Position numbers and translations under genes: made by a program
In this document: piece after piece, positions 19,401-34,400 of the stretch
Layout: each line of letters starts with the position of its first letter
How positions within the stretch are numbered: position 1 is the stretch's first letter
Source: Malurus cyaneus samueli
Lineage: Eukaryota > Chordata > Aves > Passeriformes > Maluridae
Reading direction: 5' to 3'
DNA length: 64,000 nt
NCBI GenBank assembly: GCA_009741485.1
Contig: CM019227.1
Location: 17,373,913 to 17,437,912 of the forward strand
Notes under the pieces: generated by a model
Seen by the model: only the letters and a program-made list of their open reading frames with translations
The model's database searches: none
Told to the model about the DNA's origin: nothing

Positions 19401-22400
19401 AGGGAAATGCTGCCTGAGTGACTCAGCCCTGATGCTGCAGCCACCAGAACCCCCTCAATGCTCACCAGATCCTGTTCCCTGTTGTGCCCATCCCATCTCA
19501 CCATCTGTTCCTCTCCTGCCATCACCAGCTTCCTCCACACCAAATATGGATTGTTCCAACCTAGACAATCCCATCTGTGCTGTTTTTAGCATAAAAACAA
19601 AGCAGCTTTAAAATATACCCTGGCAAACCTTTTCTTCTACTTCCTAAAGCACAAAGGATGACAGGTCCCTTTTGTCCCACGCAGTTTGAGCTGAGTTAGT
19701 GATGGGAAAAAGCTGCCTAACTCATCCACAGCTCACCAAAAAAAATCCCATGTTGCATCAAGGCAGATAATTATAAAAGATTTTATGTCTTTCAATAAAA
19801 GGCAGTGGCCTCTCTTCAGCAGTTGCTGATAACACAGGAAGTGGAGATGGAATTATAAGATTTCTGGACAGATCTGTTTTCAGGCTTTGGAGATTTTTGC
19901 TCTAATTTATGCTACATTAAATGATATAAATTTGGAGATGACTACAACTGACATCCTTAGGTGACAAGAGAACCCTGTTTTTGCTCAGCCTACAAATGGG
20001 TCTTGAGTTTAACTGCAATTTTACTCCAAGGCTCAACATAAAATGTAAAATTGGGAATTACTACCTCAAAAGGAGAGAGCTGCAGGGAGCTCCTAAAATA
20101 AGACAAAGCTGAGAGAGATCCTGAATACAAAAGAGAATCAAGATATCAGATAGGGAGAACTGATGGAATAGGACAGTTCAAAATGCCATGGGAAGGGCTC
20201 AGAGAATGCTCACAGGTCTGCAGGATGCTGCTCCTCCATCAGTGGGAACAGAACAGACATCCCATGGACATGGAACTGCTCACACCTGCAGGAACTCCAG
20301 GAGCTGCTACTCCCTGCGCATGATCCCTGCAGTGTCTAAGCCAGGGACATCTCTTTGAAATAGTAACCATGGGATCAGCAGGATTAGACCTGGAACAGAC
20401 CTGGGACACTCCCAGGGCAAACCCCTGGATGCAGAGGGGCTGGAGAACATCCCCGGAGTGACCCCAGGATACAGAGGGGGTGGAGCACAGCCCTAGCACT
20501 CTGCCAGGAGTGATCCCAGGATGCAGAGGGGCTGGTACTTCAGCTGGGCACTAAGCTGTAAAGAGGAGAAGAATCAGACTTTCCATGGAGCATTATTTTC
20601 ACTTGCAGACCATAAACCCCCGAGTTTCCCTGTGTGGGAACACGGAGGGCAGAAGGCTGTGGTGTGTTTGTGTGTGTACTGGGGCAGGCAGGACACACAG
20701 GAGTCACCTGCAGGGGACAGGCAGAACAGGGGATGTTGTCACTTGGTTTCCTGCGTTCAGATCAGCTGGGCTCAGCCAGCGAGGTTCACACAGCTTCCAA
20801 GAGGAGACAGCCTGTTGTGTTTCCTTACAGAGAATGGGAATCCAGCTGGGACAGGCTGTACAGAGCAATAATTAAGGGAAATGCTGGTAATGAACAGCCT
20901 GTAATTCAGTGCACCTCCGAAGGCAAATCTGCTCCCTGTGCACGGCCATGGTTTGTAGGCACCAAGCCCCCAGGGAGCAGAAGGGAATGTGCATCCCTGA
21001 TTTGGAGCCTGTGAGCTGTTACCATTTCCCCTGCACCAACCCGTGCAGCTGCCCAGGATGGAGCCACAGGGCTGGGATGAATGCCAGCTCCTCACCCAGC
21101 AGGGTACAGGTTAACCCTGTGCCTCACAGCAAGGAGTGACACCAAACCTGAGAGTCTGCACAGCCTGAGGGGGGCAGGTGGATTTGGAGCTGACACATTT
21201 TATCAGTCTGAAGATCTGCAGTCAGACTCCAGAGCTTGATGTGAATTCACAGCATGAAGCAGAGCACACCTCTTCTCCCTCTGCATCACATTCACTTCCA
21301 CACAGGAAAATGGAATGAACCTTCTGCCTGATCTTTCTGAACTGCTGTCCTTTGGGCACTGTGTTCTTAATCACAGAATGACAGAATTTCCTGAGTTGGA
21401 AGGGACCCACAGGGATCATGGATCCAACCCCTGTCCCTGCACAGCCCCCCCAACAATCCCACCCTGTGCATCCCTGGCAGCGCTGCCCAAACGCTCCTGG
21501 AGCTGTGGCAGCCTCGGGGCCGGGACCATTCCCTGGGGAGCCTGGGCAGTGCCAGCACCCTCTGGGGACACAAGAACCTTTCCCTGATACCCAGCCTGAC
21601 CCTGCCCTGGCCCAGCTCCAGCCATGCCCTGGGTCCTGTCCCTGTCACAGAGAGCAGAGATTGGAGCTGCCCCTCGGGAGGAGCTGCAGCCCCCGCTGAG
21701 CTCTGCCCTCAGTCCCCTCTTGTCCAGCTGAACAAACCCAGCACCTTCAGCTGCCCTCCTTTGGACACTCTCCAGCTTTAGATCCTTCTGATATTGTGGC
21801 ACCCAGAGCTGCCCCAGAGCCGAGGTGAGGCTGCACCAGGGCAGAGCAGAGCAGGACAATCCCCTTCCTTAGTGCAAGGCCTTGATCCCAGCAGCATTTT
21901 CCAGACACTGCCAATATCCAGGGATTCATCAAGCACAGCACAGCTGCTGCCTGAGGGGAGAACACTTCCGTTTATTTCTTAGACCTACATGAAAAGGAAA
22001 TCCACTTGGAACTGAGGGATCTGTTTCCACCATTTCAGACCTGCAGCCTCGCCTCCACTAGGATCGGTGTTGGGATGGCCCAAAACCTCCTCCCTCCAGG
22101 GAGCACCTCCCTTCCTGACACCAAATCTTCAGCCAACCACAGCTCTGCTGGGAGCAGATGCTGAGATGGAGGGAGAATGCCCCATTTCAATTTTAGACAA
22201 ATTAATTTCTGTGAATCCCATCTGCAGCCCCTTTTCAATGTTCCCAAACACACCTGACTGCCCACCTTCCCCAAGTTACAGCAGCCTGGTGATACTGTCC
22301 AGGAGCTTCTATATCAGGGAATTCAGATCTGGAAAGACTTATCTGAAGCACAGAGGGCCACACAGAAATATATGAAAATGGGAAGAGCAGCCATAGCAGC

Positions 22401-25400
22401 TTCTCCCTTCCCAGGTTAGTTTACTCACAGGGCTGACAATCAGATCCAGTGTTTCAAATGTTGTTTTTCCCTTCCTGTTTTCCCTCATGTTTAATCTGAG
22501 GAGGCAAGGAGTAAGAGACTAATCTGACTCCCCAAAATGTTTTTACAAGGTTTACAGTTAGGATCTGATTTGGTTTGTAGGAAAGTGTATTCCCTCCAGG
22601 AGCACAGCCACAAGGACCCTCATTTGCCATGTGTACAAAGCCCCAGCCAAACTGCCCTTGGGGAAGTTCACCAGGCAGGAATTAATTTTTAAAAGTTCAT
22701 GGAGAGCAGGGTCAGCTTGGTGGAGTCCTCTGAGATGCTCTGGGAGCAGGTGGACTGGTGACATTCTTCCCCTTGGTTCCATTACCAAACAGCTGGAGAA
22801 CCTGAACCCCACACAGCCAAATCCCTCCATGCCACACCCATTCCCTGTGCCTCAGCCTTGTCCCTCTGCCCCTGGAACGTGTGAAACCCACTCATCTCCT
22901 CGCTCCCCCAGCTTTGAATCCAGGCAAACACATGCCAGGAGATGCCTGCAAACACCAGGGCTCCTCAGAGCCAGCAGGAAGAGAGCAGATGCCCAGGGCA
23001 GAGCAAGCTTTGTTTTGTTGCTCCGTACTTCTTGATAACCGCCAAGAAATCAGGCAGGGATGTTCAGAGGAGCTCTGGGGTTACAAACAACATTCCCAAG
23101 CTCCAGATGGACTGGAAAATTAAGAATTCTGTGCCCAGCAGAGCCTGTGTCCCAGCTGCTGTTCTGCCTGACTCACCTCTGCCCACCTGATGCTGCATCA
23201 GCTCTCCCTTCTGTGCAGACCCAAATTGGGTTTGGCCTCACAAACAGCACCTGGAAGCTGCACTGAGTGTGGGAACTGCAGATTCCTGGAGTTTCTGAGA
23301 CCCAGGGCTTGCCATGCTGGCACTGCTGGAGGACACTGACAGTTTCTAGAGTCTGTGGCAGAACTTTACAGGTGCAACACCCCAGGAAATCTTCCCTGGG
23401 GGCACTTCAGCATTGCCTGACTGAACAAAGCATTTTCTTCTGGTTTCTTTTTCTCAAATACACAAGCTCCAGGCACTCTGCAGCAGTGGGGAGACCCTGA
23501 CCCATGTTTATTTAAACAGACTGAATTGAGGGAATGGCCTGGGAAGGGTAAAAAGGGAGACCACATCCTGTGTGCTGGTAAGAGACAGCTGTGCCTGTGG
23601 ATGAAGCAGAGGGAGCAGGAATGGGATCACACAGCATCTGAGGGATGCCCAGACAGCTGCAGAGGGCCTCAGCACATTTTTCTTATCAAGACTCATTTCC
23701 ACAACAGAGAAGAATGAAACATTTTGAGAAATCCAGATTTGTTACCATCTTGTGCTTGTAAAGACAAATGGACTTGCACACATCTCCTCATCTCAGATTC
23801 AGAGATGTGATTTCCTCGAAGAACCAGAGAGAAGGGAAAACCAGACAAGCTGTTAAACATGAAATGTGGTTTCAAAAATGAGGCAGGTGACAGCCACAGG
23901 AACTCCATGTGAACAAGACACCCAACAAGGGAGGAGCTGTTGCACATTCTCATCTGGATCCCTCCATTCTCCTGCCTATCAATTTCACACCTGTGCTTTC
24001 TACACACCTGGGGGAGGTTAAAAGGAAAGGAAAACATTCCAGAAATTCCATAGCAGAAATCTGAACATGGCCACAAGCTGGAGAGAGTAATTCCACAAGC
24101 AGAACGACAATTCCCATTGGGAACAAGACTTCCCTGCTTTTCACCCTGCATGCTGTATGGAAGGATTAAAAACAGGACAGTGTAGACTCACCTGAGAAGA
24201 TTTGTATATCAAAACTTCCCTTTTCCCTATAGGATTGAAAAGAATGAGGGGTAATTCAGGCTCTGCAGCCTTCCCCTGGCATGCAGGATGCCAAAGGCAT
24301 TCACAGCAAGTGCCCTCTGTGCCAGCACATCATTAACACTCTGATCCTCTGGGCCAGCTCTGCTGAGGAAAGGGGCTCCAAGGGAGCTGCTCTCTCCCTG
24401 TGTGATTTGAGGCTGATTGTCTGCTGAAAAAAATAGGGGTTTGTAAAGCTGCCTTCTTACAGGGAAGATCAAACAGGGCTGAATTTACTCCTGTCTCAGT
24501 AGTGAAGTGTTCTCTGTGGTCTGGTCAGGACAAAGCCACCCACGAACACCAGTATTACAAAAGGAAACCAGAGCTACAGAACTGGGATAATTGGTTTACA
24601 GGAGCTGAAACACCCTGGCAGTGTGGAATAGAAGGTGATTTACAGGCACAGCTCCACAAGGATGGACTTCACAAGGATATTTCATCTTCATTCAGTAGCA
24701 CTGCCTTGTCACCAGAACTGCATGTCCCCACCTGCCACCTCTGCAAGGGGACAGATCCTCATGATGCCACAATGCATTTCAGGACTCTGGTCCAAGAGAC
24801 TGCAAAGATGGAACTGCACATGGAATCACAACATTCAAAATCTGCCACTGCTGATAGTGTGGGTAACAAAAATCTGTTTAGTTCAAGGGGAAACTGGACA
24901 GACTCTCAGGAGAAAATGTATGGACTGGGGGTTACATTAAATCTGTGGAAGGCACAACAGATGGGGGTGAAACAACCTGAGAGCAGCAGGAAACATGAGG
25001 GAAGTTCCCATGTGCTTCCCCAAGCATTTTCTTTCAGCCACTGCTGGGGAGGGAAGACCAGGCTGGATGGACCCTGTGGCTGAAGAAGCTTCTGCATTCC
25101 CAGGACAAGGCTCTGCATCCCTTACCCCAATGTCCACCATCTGCACATGAACAACCATCCTGCTGCAAACAGCTCACCTGTGGCCTGCTTCAGACAAGAG
25201 GCTTCTCTACACTGCAAATGGTTAAGACTTTCAATGCTGAAAGAATTTCTTTGGCTCTCTGACAATACAAGGATCTTACTGCAAGTGCCGCCACAAATTC
25301 ACGGAAGTCCATTCGTGTCACAGCCTCAAATATCTACTGCCAGACAGAATAAATGTGGATGTGAAATTTTACTCACACTGACAGTGCTAAAATTAAAATT

Positions 25401-28400
25401 TAGAGACTCTGTTGCCTCCACCTCTGATGTCTCCAGCACAGGAAGGATGTGGAGCTGCTGGAGAGAGTCCAGAGGCCACAGAGATGCTCCAAGAGCTGGA
25501 GCCCCTCTGTTCTGGAGCCAGGCTGGGAGAGCTGGGGGTGCTCACCTGGAGAAGAGAAGGCTCCAGGGAGAGCTCAGAGCCCCTTCCAGGGCCTAAAGGG
25601 GCTCCAGGAGAGCTGGAGAGGGACTGGGGACAAGGGATGGAGGGACAGGACACAGGGAATGGCTTCCCACTGCCAAAGGGCAGGGATGGATGGGATATTG
25701 GGAAGGAATTGTTTCCTGGGAGGGTTGGGAGGCCCTGGCACAGGGTGCCCAGAGAAGCTGTGGCTGCCCCTGGATCCCTGGCAGTGCCCAAGGCCAGGTT
25801 GGATGGGGCTTGGAGCAGCCTGGGACAGTGGAAGGTGTCCCTGCCATGGCAGGGGTGGCACTGGATGATCTCTAAGGCCCTTTCCATCTCAAAGCAGTCT
25901 GTGACTCTCTGATAAATCCATGTATTCTCTAATTTACAAAAGCAGATGAGCACTGACAGTGGGTTTATCACAAGGCCCATGAAGGAGGGGCTGTAATTGT
26001 GACAGTGTGACAGTGACACAGCTGGAGCTCCCCAGACCCACAGGCAGCATCTGCAGCTCGGCCACTGCTCTCCCAGCCCTGTGCTCTCACTTCCCTGCTC
26101 CCTCCTGGATCAGAGCCCTTCCTGCCACCCTAAACCTGGTTTTCCCATATTTGCTGACCCAGCAGCACTGAAGTCAAAGCTCCACAGCCCATCCCAGCTT
26201 CTTTCTTCAGCTCCTCCTGCCTGTTCCTCTCTGCATGTAGGGAAGGGGTCGGTTTTCTCTCTGCACCCGAGTCTCCCCCAGCTCCCTCTGTGCTGCTCCA
26301 TGGGAGACCAAATCCTGTAACATCAAGTCATTTACCTGGCTGAAAGAATAATACCAGGAGAAAGACTGTCAAACCTGCATTTAGTTTGAATTTTGCTGCA
26401 TCTAGACAGAGCTGATGAAAGGGCTCTTGAGGGTGAATAGGTGTTGGTTTTTCTCAATTACAACAAGTAGCCTAAAAAGAGGGATTATCCCTCCCTGAGA
26501 ATCTACTCTATAATGGCAAAACCCACCACAGAGAGAGTGAGGAAGCCTTATCTCACAGCACTGATAACCTGAGAATTAGAGATGTAGAAGTGCAACACAG
26601 GGGCTGAGCACAGTGGGCCCTTCCTGCTCAGTTTGAGAGCAAATGTGGCTCAGCAGCATCACCGTGTAAAAAAACACAAAGCTTCAAAGGAAACTGAAAC
26701 ATCTTGAACTGATTCAAGGAAAAAAGCAGCAATTAATAGAAATAATGTTCTTATTATGCTGCCTCGATCATTAGGTGTATTTTAAATGCAAATTGCTGAA
26801 GAGCACCAAGAGATCTGTGGTGTGTTTAATAGCAAACAGGCAGAGAATACTCAGCCCTGGTTTTCTAAAAAAGCTGCTGCTTTTGACATTGATCTCAGAT
26901 CTTACAGTCTGATGAACTGATGGTGAGTTTCCATTAAGCGTAATCAATAATAACAAAGCTCTTCCTAGAAAAAAAATCTACTTGCAACAAAATCTACAAG
27001 TTATAGAGTAAAGCTTTTCACTCCTAAAAGTCCTACTAAGAGCTGACTGATGGCAGCAGGTACTCAGGTTGTGGTGTTCCCTGAGATACAGCATCACAGA
27101 CAGTTACAGGGTCACTTCCAAAGCTCTAAAACCATCAAACAAATCTTTCCTTGAGAATTGGAAATGTCAAGTATTCCATAGGGAATATCAGAGTTTCTAG
27201 CAATTAACAAGAATTTCCGATTTTTATGAAAAGCAGAGGAAGGCAGGATAAAAATGCTTGAGTTACACTGACTTGAGAAAGTCAGCTTCTTTCTCTGGTG
27301 TCAGCCAGTGAGGGGAAAGCAGAATTCCACTCATAAATCCCCAGATATTTGCAGTTTATCTCAGGAACAGCTTCCAACAGGAGAGGTGGCACATGAAATC
27401 CCCCATACAGGTACCTCCTCAGACCCCAGAGAAGTTTGTGCTGACAGTCCAGAATCCCTCACTGCTAACAAGGAGAACCACCCTGACTTCCAGGGTTCCA
27501 GACCAAGCAGAACATTCCTTTTCCCACCTGAGTGAAACACAGACCCTCACACAGCAATCCCTCTGAGCTGCCTGTGACCATGGAATCCCAATTCCATGAA
27601 GCAGGACAGAACCTCATACCCCTCCCTAAAAACAGCAGCTCAGGTGGGCTGTACCTGTGCCTGCTCAGGGCCGGTGGCTTTATGGACTCACTGAAGGTTT
27701 TCTTTGGCACACTCAGCTAAAACAGGTGCCAACAGCTAAAGGGAAATAAATGCTTTGCCATGAGAAATGGTATTGCTTCCCTAAGGCTTTGTGTAAAGCT
27801 ACTTCAGGAATGAGTAAAGCAATACCAAGGCAGGATTTTCCCCACACAGTAATTTTTTTTCCCAGTAAATAATCCTTAATTTGCTCCTCTGGAAGCACTG
27901 TTTTCTCCACAGAGCTTTATCCTCCTGCAGCTCCGGAGAGCAGAGCAGTGCCAGTATCCTGCAGGGTAACAGGATTTCCTTCCATTTGAAGCTGTTCAGG
28001 TAATTCCAGCATATCCCTGTGAATAAATGCAGCTGAGGAAGGATCAGGATACCTTGCAGCAGAGCTTCTGTGCTGGTGCGGTGCCTCGTGATCTGCAGCT
28101 CCCCCTCGCTCTCAGAGCCTTCATCCTCCTGGATATCTATGTCAGAGTCATCATGACCTGGTCCAAAACAAAAGCAGCTCATTAATATCACCCACACCCA
28201 CACAGAGACCACGGCAGCAGCTGGACACAGGAGATAGCAGCAGCTGCACCTTTGTTCAAGCACAAGAGTAACCCAGAATGCAGCTGCAGAGAGCACTGGG
28301 AGATTCAGGCTGTGCCCATATCCACAGCCTAGGGGGAAATCCTTCAGCATGTGAGTGCCCAAGCAGCACTCCCTGTTAACAAGAGCTTTGGGACAATGTG

Positions 28401-31400
28401 CCATAAAAGTACTGTTTAAACCCCCACTCTGGGTATGGAGTGAAGGCACCACTTCAGCAAGTGATTTAAAGATAAAAGTCTTTGAAAAGCATTTGGGAAA
28501 CGTGGGTTTATTAACACCTCTCTCTGACACCAGCAATATCAAAAGCCATCCCCTTAGACTCTCTATCTTTCATTTAATCCTAGAGAAGCACATTTCCACA
28601 TCCCCAGAGAAAGGAATGCAGCTACAGCCAAATCCAAGATGCTGGAGAGACAGGGAAGCTTCCCAAGATGCAGGAACTTCTTCAAGTATTTTTCTCTCCT
28701 TCCTCTGTGTCCTTCTCCCCATTCAAAGGAAAGTTTATTTAGGCCCTTACTCCCAGTGCCCTGCCCAGTGCCAGGACAAACCCAACAGGACCCCATGGGA
28801 GCACCCAGCACAGCACCATTTGCTGCTGGTTATTTAGACAAAATAAGCAATTCTTTCCCAGGTACATTTAATTACACACTTGTCTGAGCTGAAAATGGAA
28901 ATAACTACTTTAATTAGGATTAGTAATGAGCTGACACATCTTTGCAATATTTAATTATCGGACAAGATACAAATATTAGACATTTTCCCATCCTCTTTTT
29001 CACTGCAATATTAAGTTAATGAGGAAATAATAAGGGCAAGGGAAGTATTTGCTGGCCTGGTAAGATTACAATGCTCCAGCAGAGTTAGCTACAATTTCTA
29101 TTTGCACTTTCTTCTTTGTCAAGTGAGGAATCACTCACTGCTGTGTGACCTGGATGCTGCTTCTGTTTGTCTGGCATTTAAGAAATTGAGGTTTTGTTCA
29201 GGCTTGCATGGGCAAGCTCCTCGGGAAGAGCCATGTGGAACTTAAAGAAAGGATCCAAGTTTGTGCTCAATATATTAAAGAATAAATTTATCACATCTGT
29301 GATGGCTCTCACTGCTACTAAAATGTCCCCATTCTTATTTTGTGATTTTTTTTCTTCCTTCTTGGTTATTTATTTTATTTTTAGCAGCAATTTCTCCATT
29401 TCAGGCTTTGTCATTTGTGCTGCTATCAGGCAGCACCACTGGGCAAAGCTGAGGATGTTGCAGGGAGCCCACAGATTGCTTGGCCAAACCTTCCCAATTC
29501 CACCCCCATTTGTGCTTCCTGCTCCTCTCTGGGATCTCCTGATCATGAGCTGCCAGCTGAGCTGGGACCAACGGCTTCCCACTGCCAGAGGGCAGGGTGG
29601 ATGGGATATTGGGAAGGAATTGCTCCCTTGACTTTAAAAATCCTGGATTACTATTCAGTCCAAATGAAAACACAAATTCAATTGAGCTCCAGTAAGTCAT
29701 GGAATGGTTTGGGGTGGAAAGAGCCTCAAAGCCCATCCCATCCCATCCCACCCCCTGCCATGGCAGGGACACTTTCCACTGCCCCAGGCTGCTCCAAATC
29801 CCGTCCAACCTGGCCTTGGACACTGCCAGGGATCCAGGGGCAGCCCCAGCTTCTCTGGGCACCCTGTGCCAGGGCCTCCCAGGGAAGAATTTCTTCCCAA
29901 CTATCACAGTACAACATTCTTCCTACTGACTTTGAAACAAATGCTGTTATGGATCTCTGGTGACAGTTTGGGTTTTCCTTTGATAACCTGGCTGGAATCT
30001 TGGTGCACAGACCCCAGCTCGGAGCATCACTGCACTGAACTCGTGCCAGAGGCTCAGAGAAATGACAGCTGCAAATTCAGCAATAGCAAAATTCCTGCCT
30101 CCAGGTCTCCTGCTCACTCTTGGAAAGATACCAAGCACCTTTTCACTCCCCAAAAATAAATATATTACTCTAATCCAGCCCAATAGCTGCTATCACCAAG
30201 CCCAGCTCTGCCCATGTACAATCTGAGTTATCTGATGAGCTGAATTGTGCTGAGCCAAAACCCCAAGGACACAGAACCAGGGCACAGGGCGAAAAATTAT
30301 TCAAACACACAAGATAAAGAGAAGGTGACACACAAGATAAAGAGAAGGTGAGTACAGGATTTTATCAGGATTAAGCACCAGCCCAGTGCTGGGTGTGACC
30401 TGTCCTAACCAGTAGTCCACCACCACACCCCTCACTTTACATCCAGTGTGCCCAGTGCTCACCAAAATATTCTTGGCATTCATAAAAAGTGGCAATTCAG
30501 AAAGTTTTATTTAACAACGTGTAGAAAGACTTGTTGCCCTAGAAGAAGCCACAATGTCAACTGTGTAACACTGCACAACCAACTCAAATCGATTCCAGGG
30601 AGACAAGGAACATTCCTTATGGAAAAAAAAACAAAAAACCCAACTCAGATTTTTCTCAGGATCAGCATAAAGCAATGAAGATAATCAAACACAGAAGCAC
30701 AAATTGCTATGTGTTTGTACATGGAGTACAGAACCCACTTAACAGAGCTGGCTTATGAGATTTAGATGGCTTTACGTCAGGATTATTGGAATTCTCACAA
30801 CAGACTTATTTATTATTATTATTATTATTATTCAGCAATCCATGTGCCCCAATTGAGGCCAAGCTGGCAGCTTCTAGCAGCCTCAGGCTGGGGTTTTGAG
30901 CAGCTCTTGTATTTTTATTATGAAAAAGTAATCAGCAGAACAAGTCTGTAAATTGTGTTGGGCCCATCTCCCCACTGCTGTGATTGACTCTGCTGCACAG
31001 AAAACACTCCAAGCATCAGCCTGCCCAAGAGACAACACACTGGGATTTTAAACCCCACTTGACTTTCATTCCAACATTTCTGTTTCATAAAGATGGGCTT
31101 CAGTCAACTAAATTAGCTTCCTTTAAAGCTTTGTACTTTATCCAGCCACAAAAAAATACATCCTGGTTCCACTGATTTCCAAAGGTGGGATTTTTGTTCC
31201 TGCTCCCAGGAAAAAAGGCAGAGCTGATACCTGGATGGATAATACTGAATTGAAATGATTTAATTTCTGGTAATTTGCAATGCTTGAAGCAAAAGCAGCA
31301 TGATTTAATAACTTAGCAGTGATTTCATTACAGATTTGGTAGTTTGCATCAATATTCAAGTAAAGGTATCCAGCTGTAAAATAAGAAGTTACTGTGGTGA

Positions 31401-34400
31401 GGATAATGAGTGCAGTGGCCATTGTTTATTGATGTGCTTTGGAATTAGCTGGAAATGCTGTTCAGTGTGTCCAATTCCACCGTAAAATCACTGCCTGGAA
31501 AACACAGGCACTGGCTCTGCAGCAATTACTGCACTTATTGGTGAAAATAATAGCAAATTAGGTGAAATCAGTGATGCTGATTTTGGTGAAAACATCATGA
31601 GAACAATCAAATGGGCAACTGACAGCCACTTGATCCCAAGTGAAATCCAGTTAATAAATAACATTAAACAAGGGAAACAGGAAAAACCAAAGGGGGTGGG
31701 ATTGGGATCTCTAATGTGCTGAAGGAGAGGGAAGTTCAGAATCCATTGAAAACTCAGCTCAGCCAAATCCATCCTCCTGTCACACCACATCCACAGCACC
31801 ATGCTCTGGATCAGCCTGGACACTTCTAAACCCACAGCTCTGCAATTTGAAGGGGAAGAAATGCTTTTATGGAGAAATTTTGGGAGGGAACATCCTTTGT
31901 CCTTAGCACAAAACTGAGATCTGCCATCTGATCTCCAAGAAAAATTCAGCCTTGCATTGAGAGGTACTGAGCAAGTTCCAGATGTGTGTAACTCCTACAA
32001 ATCCCAATGGAAAACCTGGATGTTCAGAGCTGTGCAGCCAAAAACTGGGGAATAACAGCAACGAACAGCAACCAGGAGATTGCAGAGGTAGCTCTAAGTG
32101 CACTTACCATGCTTGGTTTTTTTACCATCACAGAAATGTGGAATAATTTGGGTTGCAAGGGACTTTAAACTCATCCCATTCCAGCCCTGCCACGGGCAGG
32201 GACATTTCCACTACCCCAGGCTGGTCTGTCCACAGGATCCAAACTACCAGTGTAGCTGTAAGGATGATTAACCACTGCCTGGGGAAGCAATAGTCTCAGC
32301 CACTTGAAATAATTAAAGTTAACTCAGGATGACAAGCTCCACCTAAAATGGGATTTGGAGTCTCAGCAGCAGTTAGCAGTTAAGTTATTTTTGGACCCTT
32401 TGATAGAGAGGTCATATTTGGTGACCAGAACTATTTCTAACAATCTTCCAAGCCAAAAATCCATCAAAGCACTATTAAATTAGACCATGGATTTGCAATT
32501 ATCCAACAAGCACAACACAAAGCTCCTGTGGACCAGTTCCAAGTGGCTGCTACGAGAAGATGGATGGCCTGAGCATCAGCAATATCATCCAGAAGTCATC
32601 CACGAGTTACCCCTCAAATCCCACAACAGCTGCTATGGGGCTTTTTGTTTGTCTGCTGTCAGATTTTAAAGCACCAGCTCTGGAGCAGAAAGGGCATACC
32701 CAGGAGCATCAGTTAATCCTGTGGCTATTGCTGAACAAGGCTGAAGAAATGCAGACTTCCCAGTGCCATAGAAAATGGCTATTTATTAATTCTACACACC
32801 AAGCCAGAGGATTCAGGGTGGACTGACTGGAGCAGCACAGCACAAAGTGGCAGTCAATGAAAAATTCAGGTTTAGAGCAAATACTTATGCATATTTAAAT
32901 TAATCCTGGCCATAGCACTGGCCAAAAGAAATTCAGGAAGTATGAAAAATTCAAAGGACTTACTTTTTAAATTTTTCAAAACACAGTATTTTACCTTTTT
33001 TAAAGTGTTGTTTGTATATATTCCTACAAAATAGCTGGAGAGGGACTTTGCACAAGGGATGGAGGGACAGGACACAGGGAATGGGTTCCCAGTGCCAGAG
33101 GGCAGGGATGGATGGGATATCGGGAAGGAATTGTTCCCTGGCACAGGGTGCCCAGAGAAGCCGTGGCTGCCCCTGGATCCCTGGCAGTGCCCAAGGCCAG
33201 GCTGGACATTGGGGCTTGGAGCAACCTGGGATAGTGGAAGGTGTCCCTGCCCATGGTAGGGGGTGGGATGGGATGAGCTTTGGGGTCCCTTCCAGCCCTA
33301 ACCACTCTGGGATCCTGTGATTCTGTACTGTCTGCTTTTAAACTGAAAAAACTCTTGAAGAACATGAGAAAATGCATGTGAAAATAGCATGTAAAAAAAG
33401 TGAAAAAGGAAAATCTGTAAATGTAATAAGGTGATCAGTGTGAAAAAGCATATTTCAGTCTAGGAACATTCCCATTTGGTTTTTCTTTTGCTCAACTAAG
33501 TTTTTACAATTTTTTTTTCTTCTCTTTTCTTTTTTTTTCAATTTTTTTTTTGCAATCAAACCAGAGGAAGTAAACTGAATTTCTGCTGTGGTCAGTGACC
33601 TTCTCTGGCCTCTCCTGTCACACAATCTGGTACCAGAGCATCCAGCACCCACACCTGACTGGAACTCTACCAAAAGCCTTCATTCAAGCAGTGTCTAATA
33701 CAATGTTTTAAGAGTCACTTTGGAAGGAAACCAAGCCCTGAGTTTCAGGCAATTGGACAATCCTTGCAGCCAAGGAGCAAAAATGTGTGAAACGCCACAG
33801 ACTGGATCAGTTTCTCTAAGAGCATCTTCTGCAAAGCAAAGATTAGGAAAATAACAGCAATTTCCTCCCTGCTCAGCACAAAAGACATTTTTATACTGCT
33901 GCAAACACTTAATTGAGTGTGTTTTCATCAGGCAGTTCATACTCAGAGCCCAATCTGTAGCTGGAGTTCAAAACCTTTATGGTGTTTAAGAACAGTTTTT
34001 CACACAATTTAGTGCTTTTTTTTTTCTTTTTTGGTGCAGTGATTTTATGGAGTTGCTCTGGCAGAGAGAAAAGCTGATTTGCAAAGTGTGGCAGCAAAAT
34101 GAAAAAAACCTAGACTGTTTATCAATAATACTAAACAATTTTACCAATTTTATGTCAGTAACATGACACATCTGTGGACTTTCTGCATTCTTGGCACGGT
34201 CCTGCCCAACTCAACCTCCATCCCACAGCTCTCCTTTATGAGAAACAGGATTCAGGCTTCCCAGCCTGCAACTCAACTGAAAACTGTCCAGAACTCCCGA
34301 AACTTTATTGCAGAAAGAAATGAAGTGTTTATTTGGAACTCTTCCCATGGAATTAGCAGGAGATAAGGTCAGGGCATCCAGACAATATGAGAGCTGCATC

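Larger units (their letters stand above)
18510..28052 (-). other. CLUAP1 intron of 9.5 kb
   Basis: Contains several CR1-type fragments (18700-18745, 18888-19045, 21368-21940, 25430-25915) and a loose tandem repeat at 20421-20535. The rest, including 19560-20200, 21960-25390 and 26000-28050, shows nothing I can identify. Open frames up to about 190 codons (24502-25083) have no recognisable protein signature. Confidence 0.6.

Noticed and set aside
24502..25083. Frame of 193 codons on the plus strand
   Set aside because: No recognisable domain, ordinary intron composition, lies inside a CLUAP1 intron, no splice or promoter context.
25395..25915. Candidate coding gene from overlapping 140-200 codon frames
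   Set aside because: The stretch is a CR1 retroposon 3' fragment, and the frames recur in other CR1 copies of this window.
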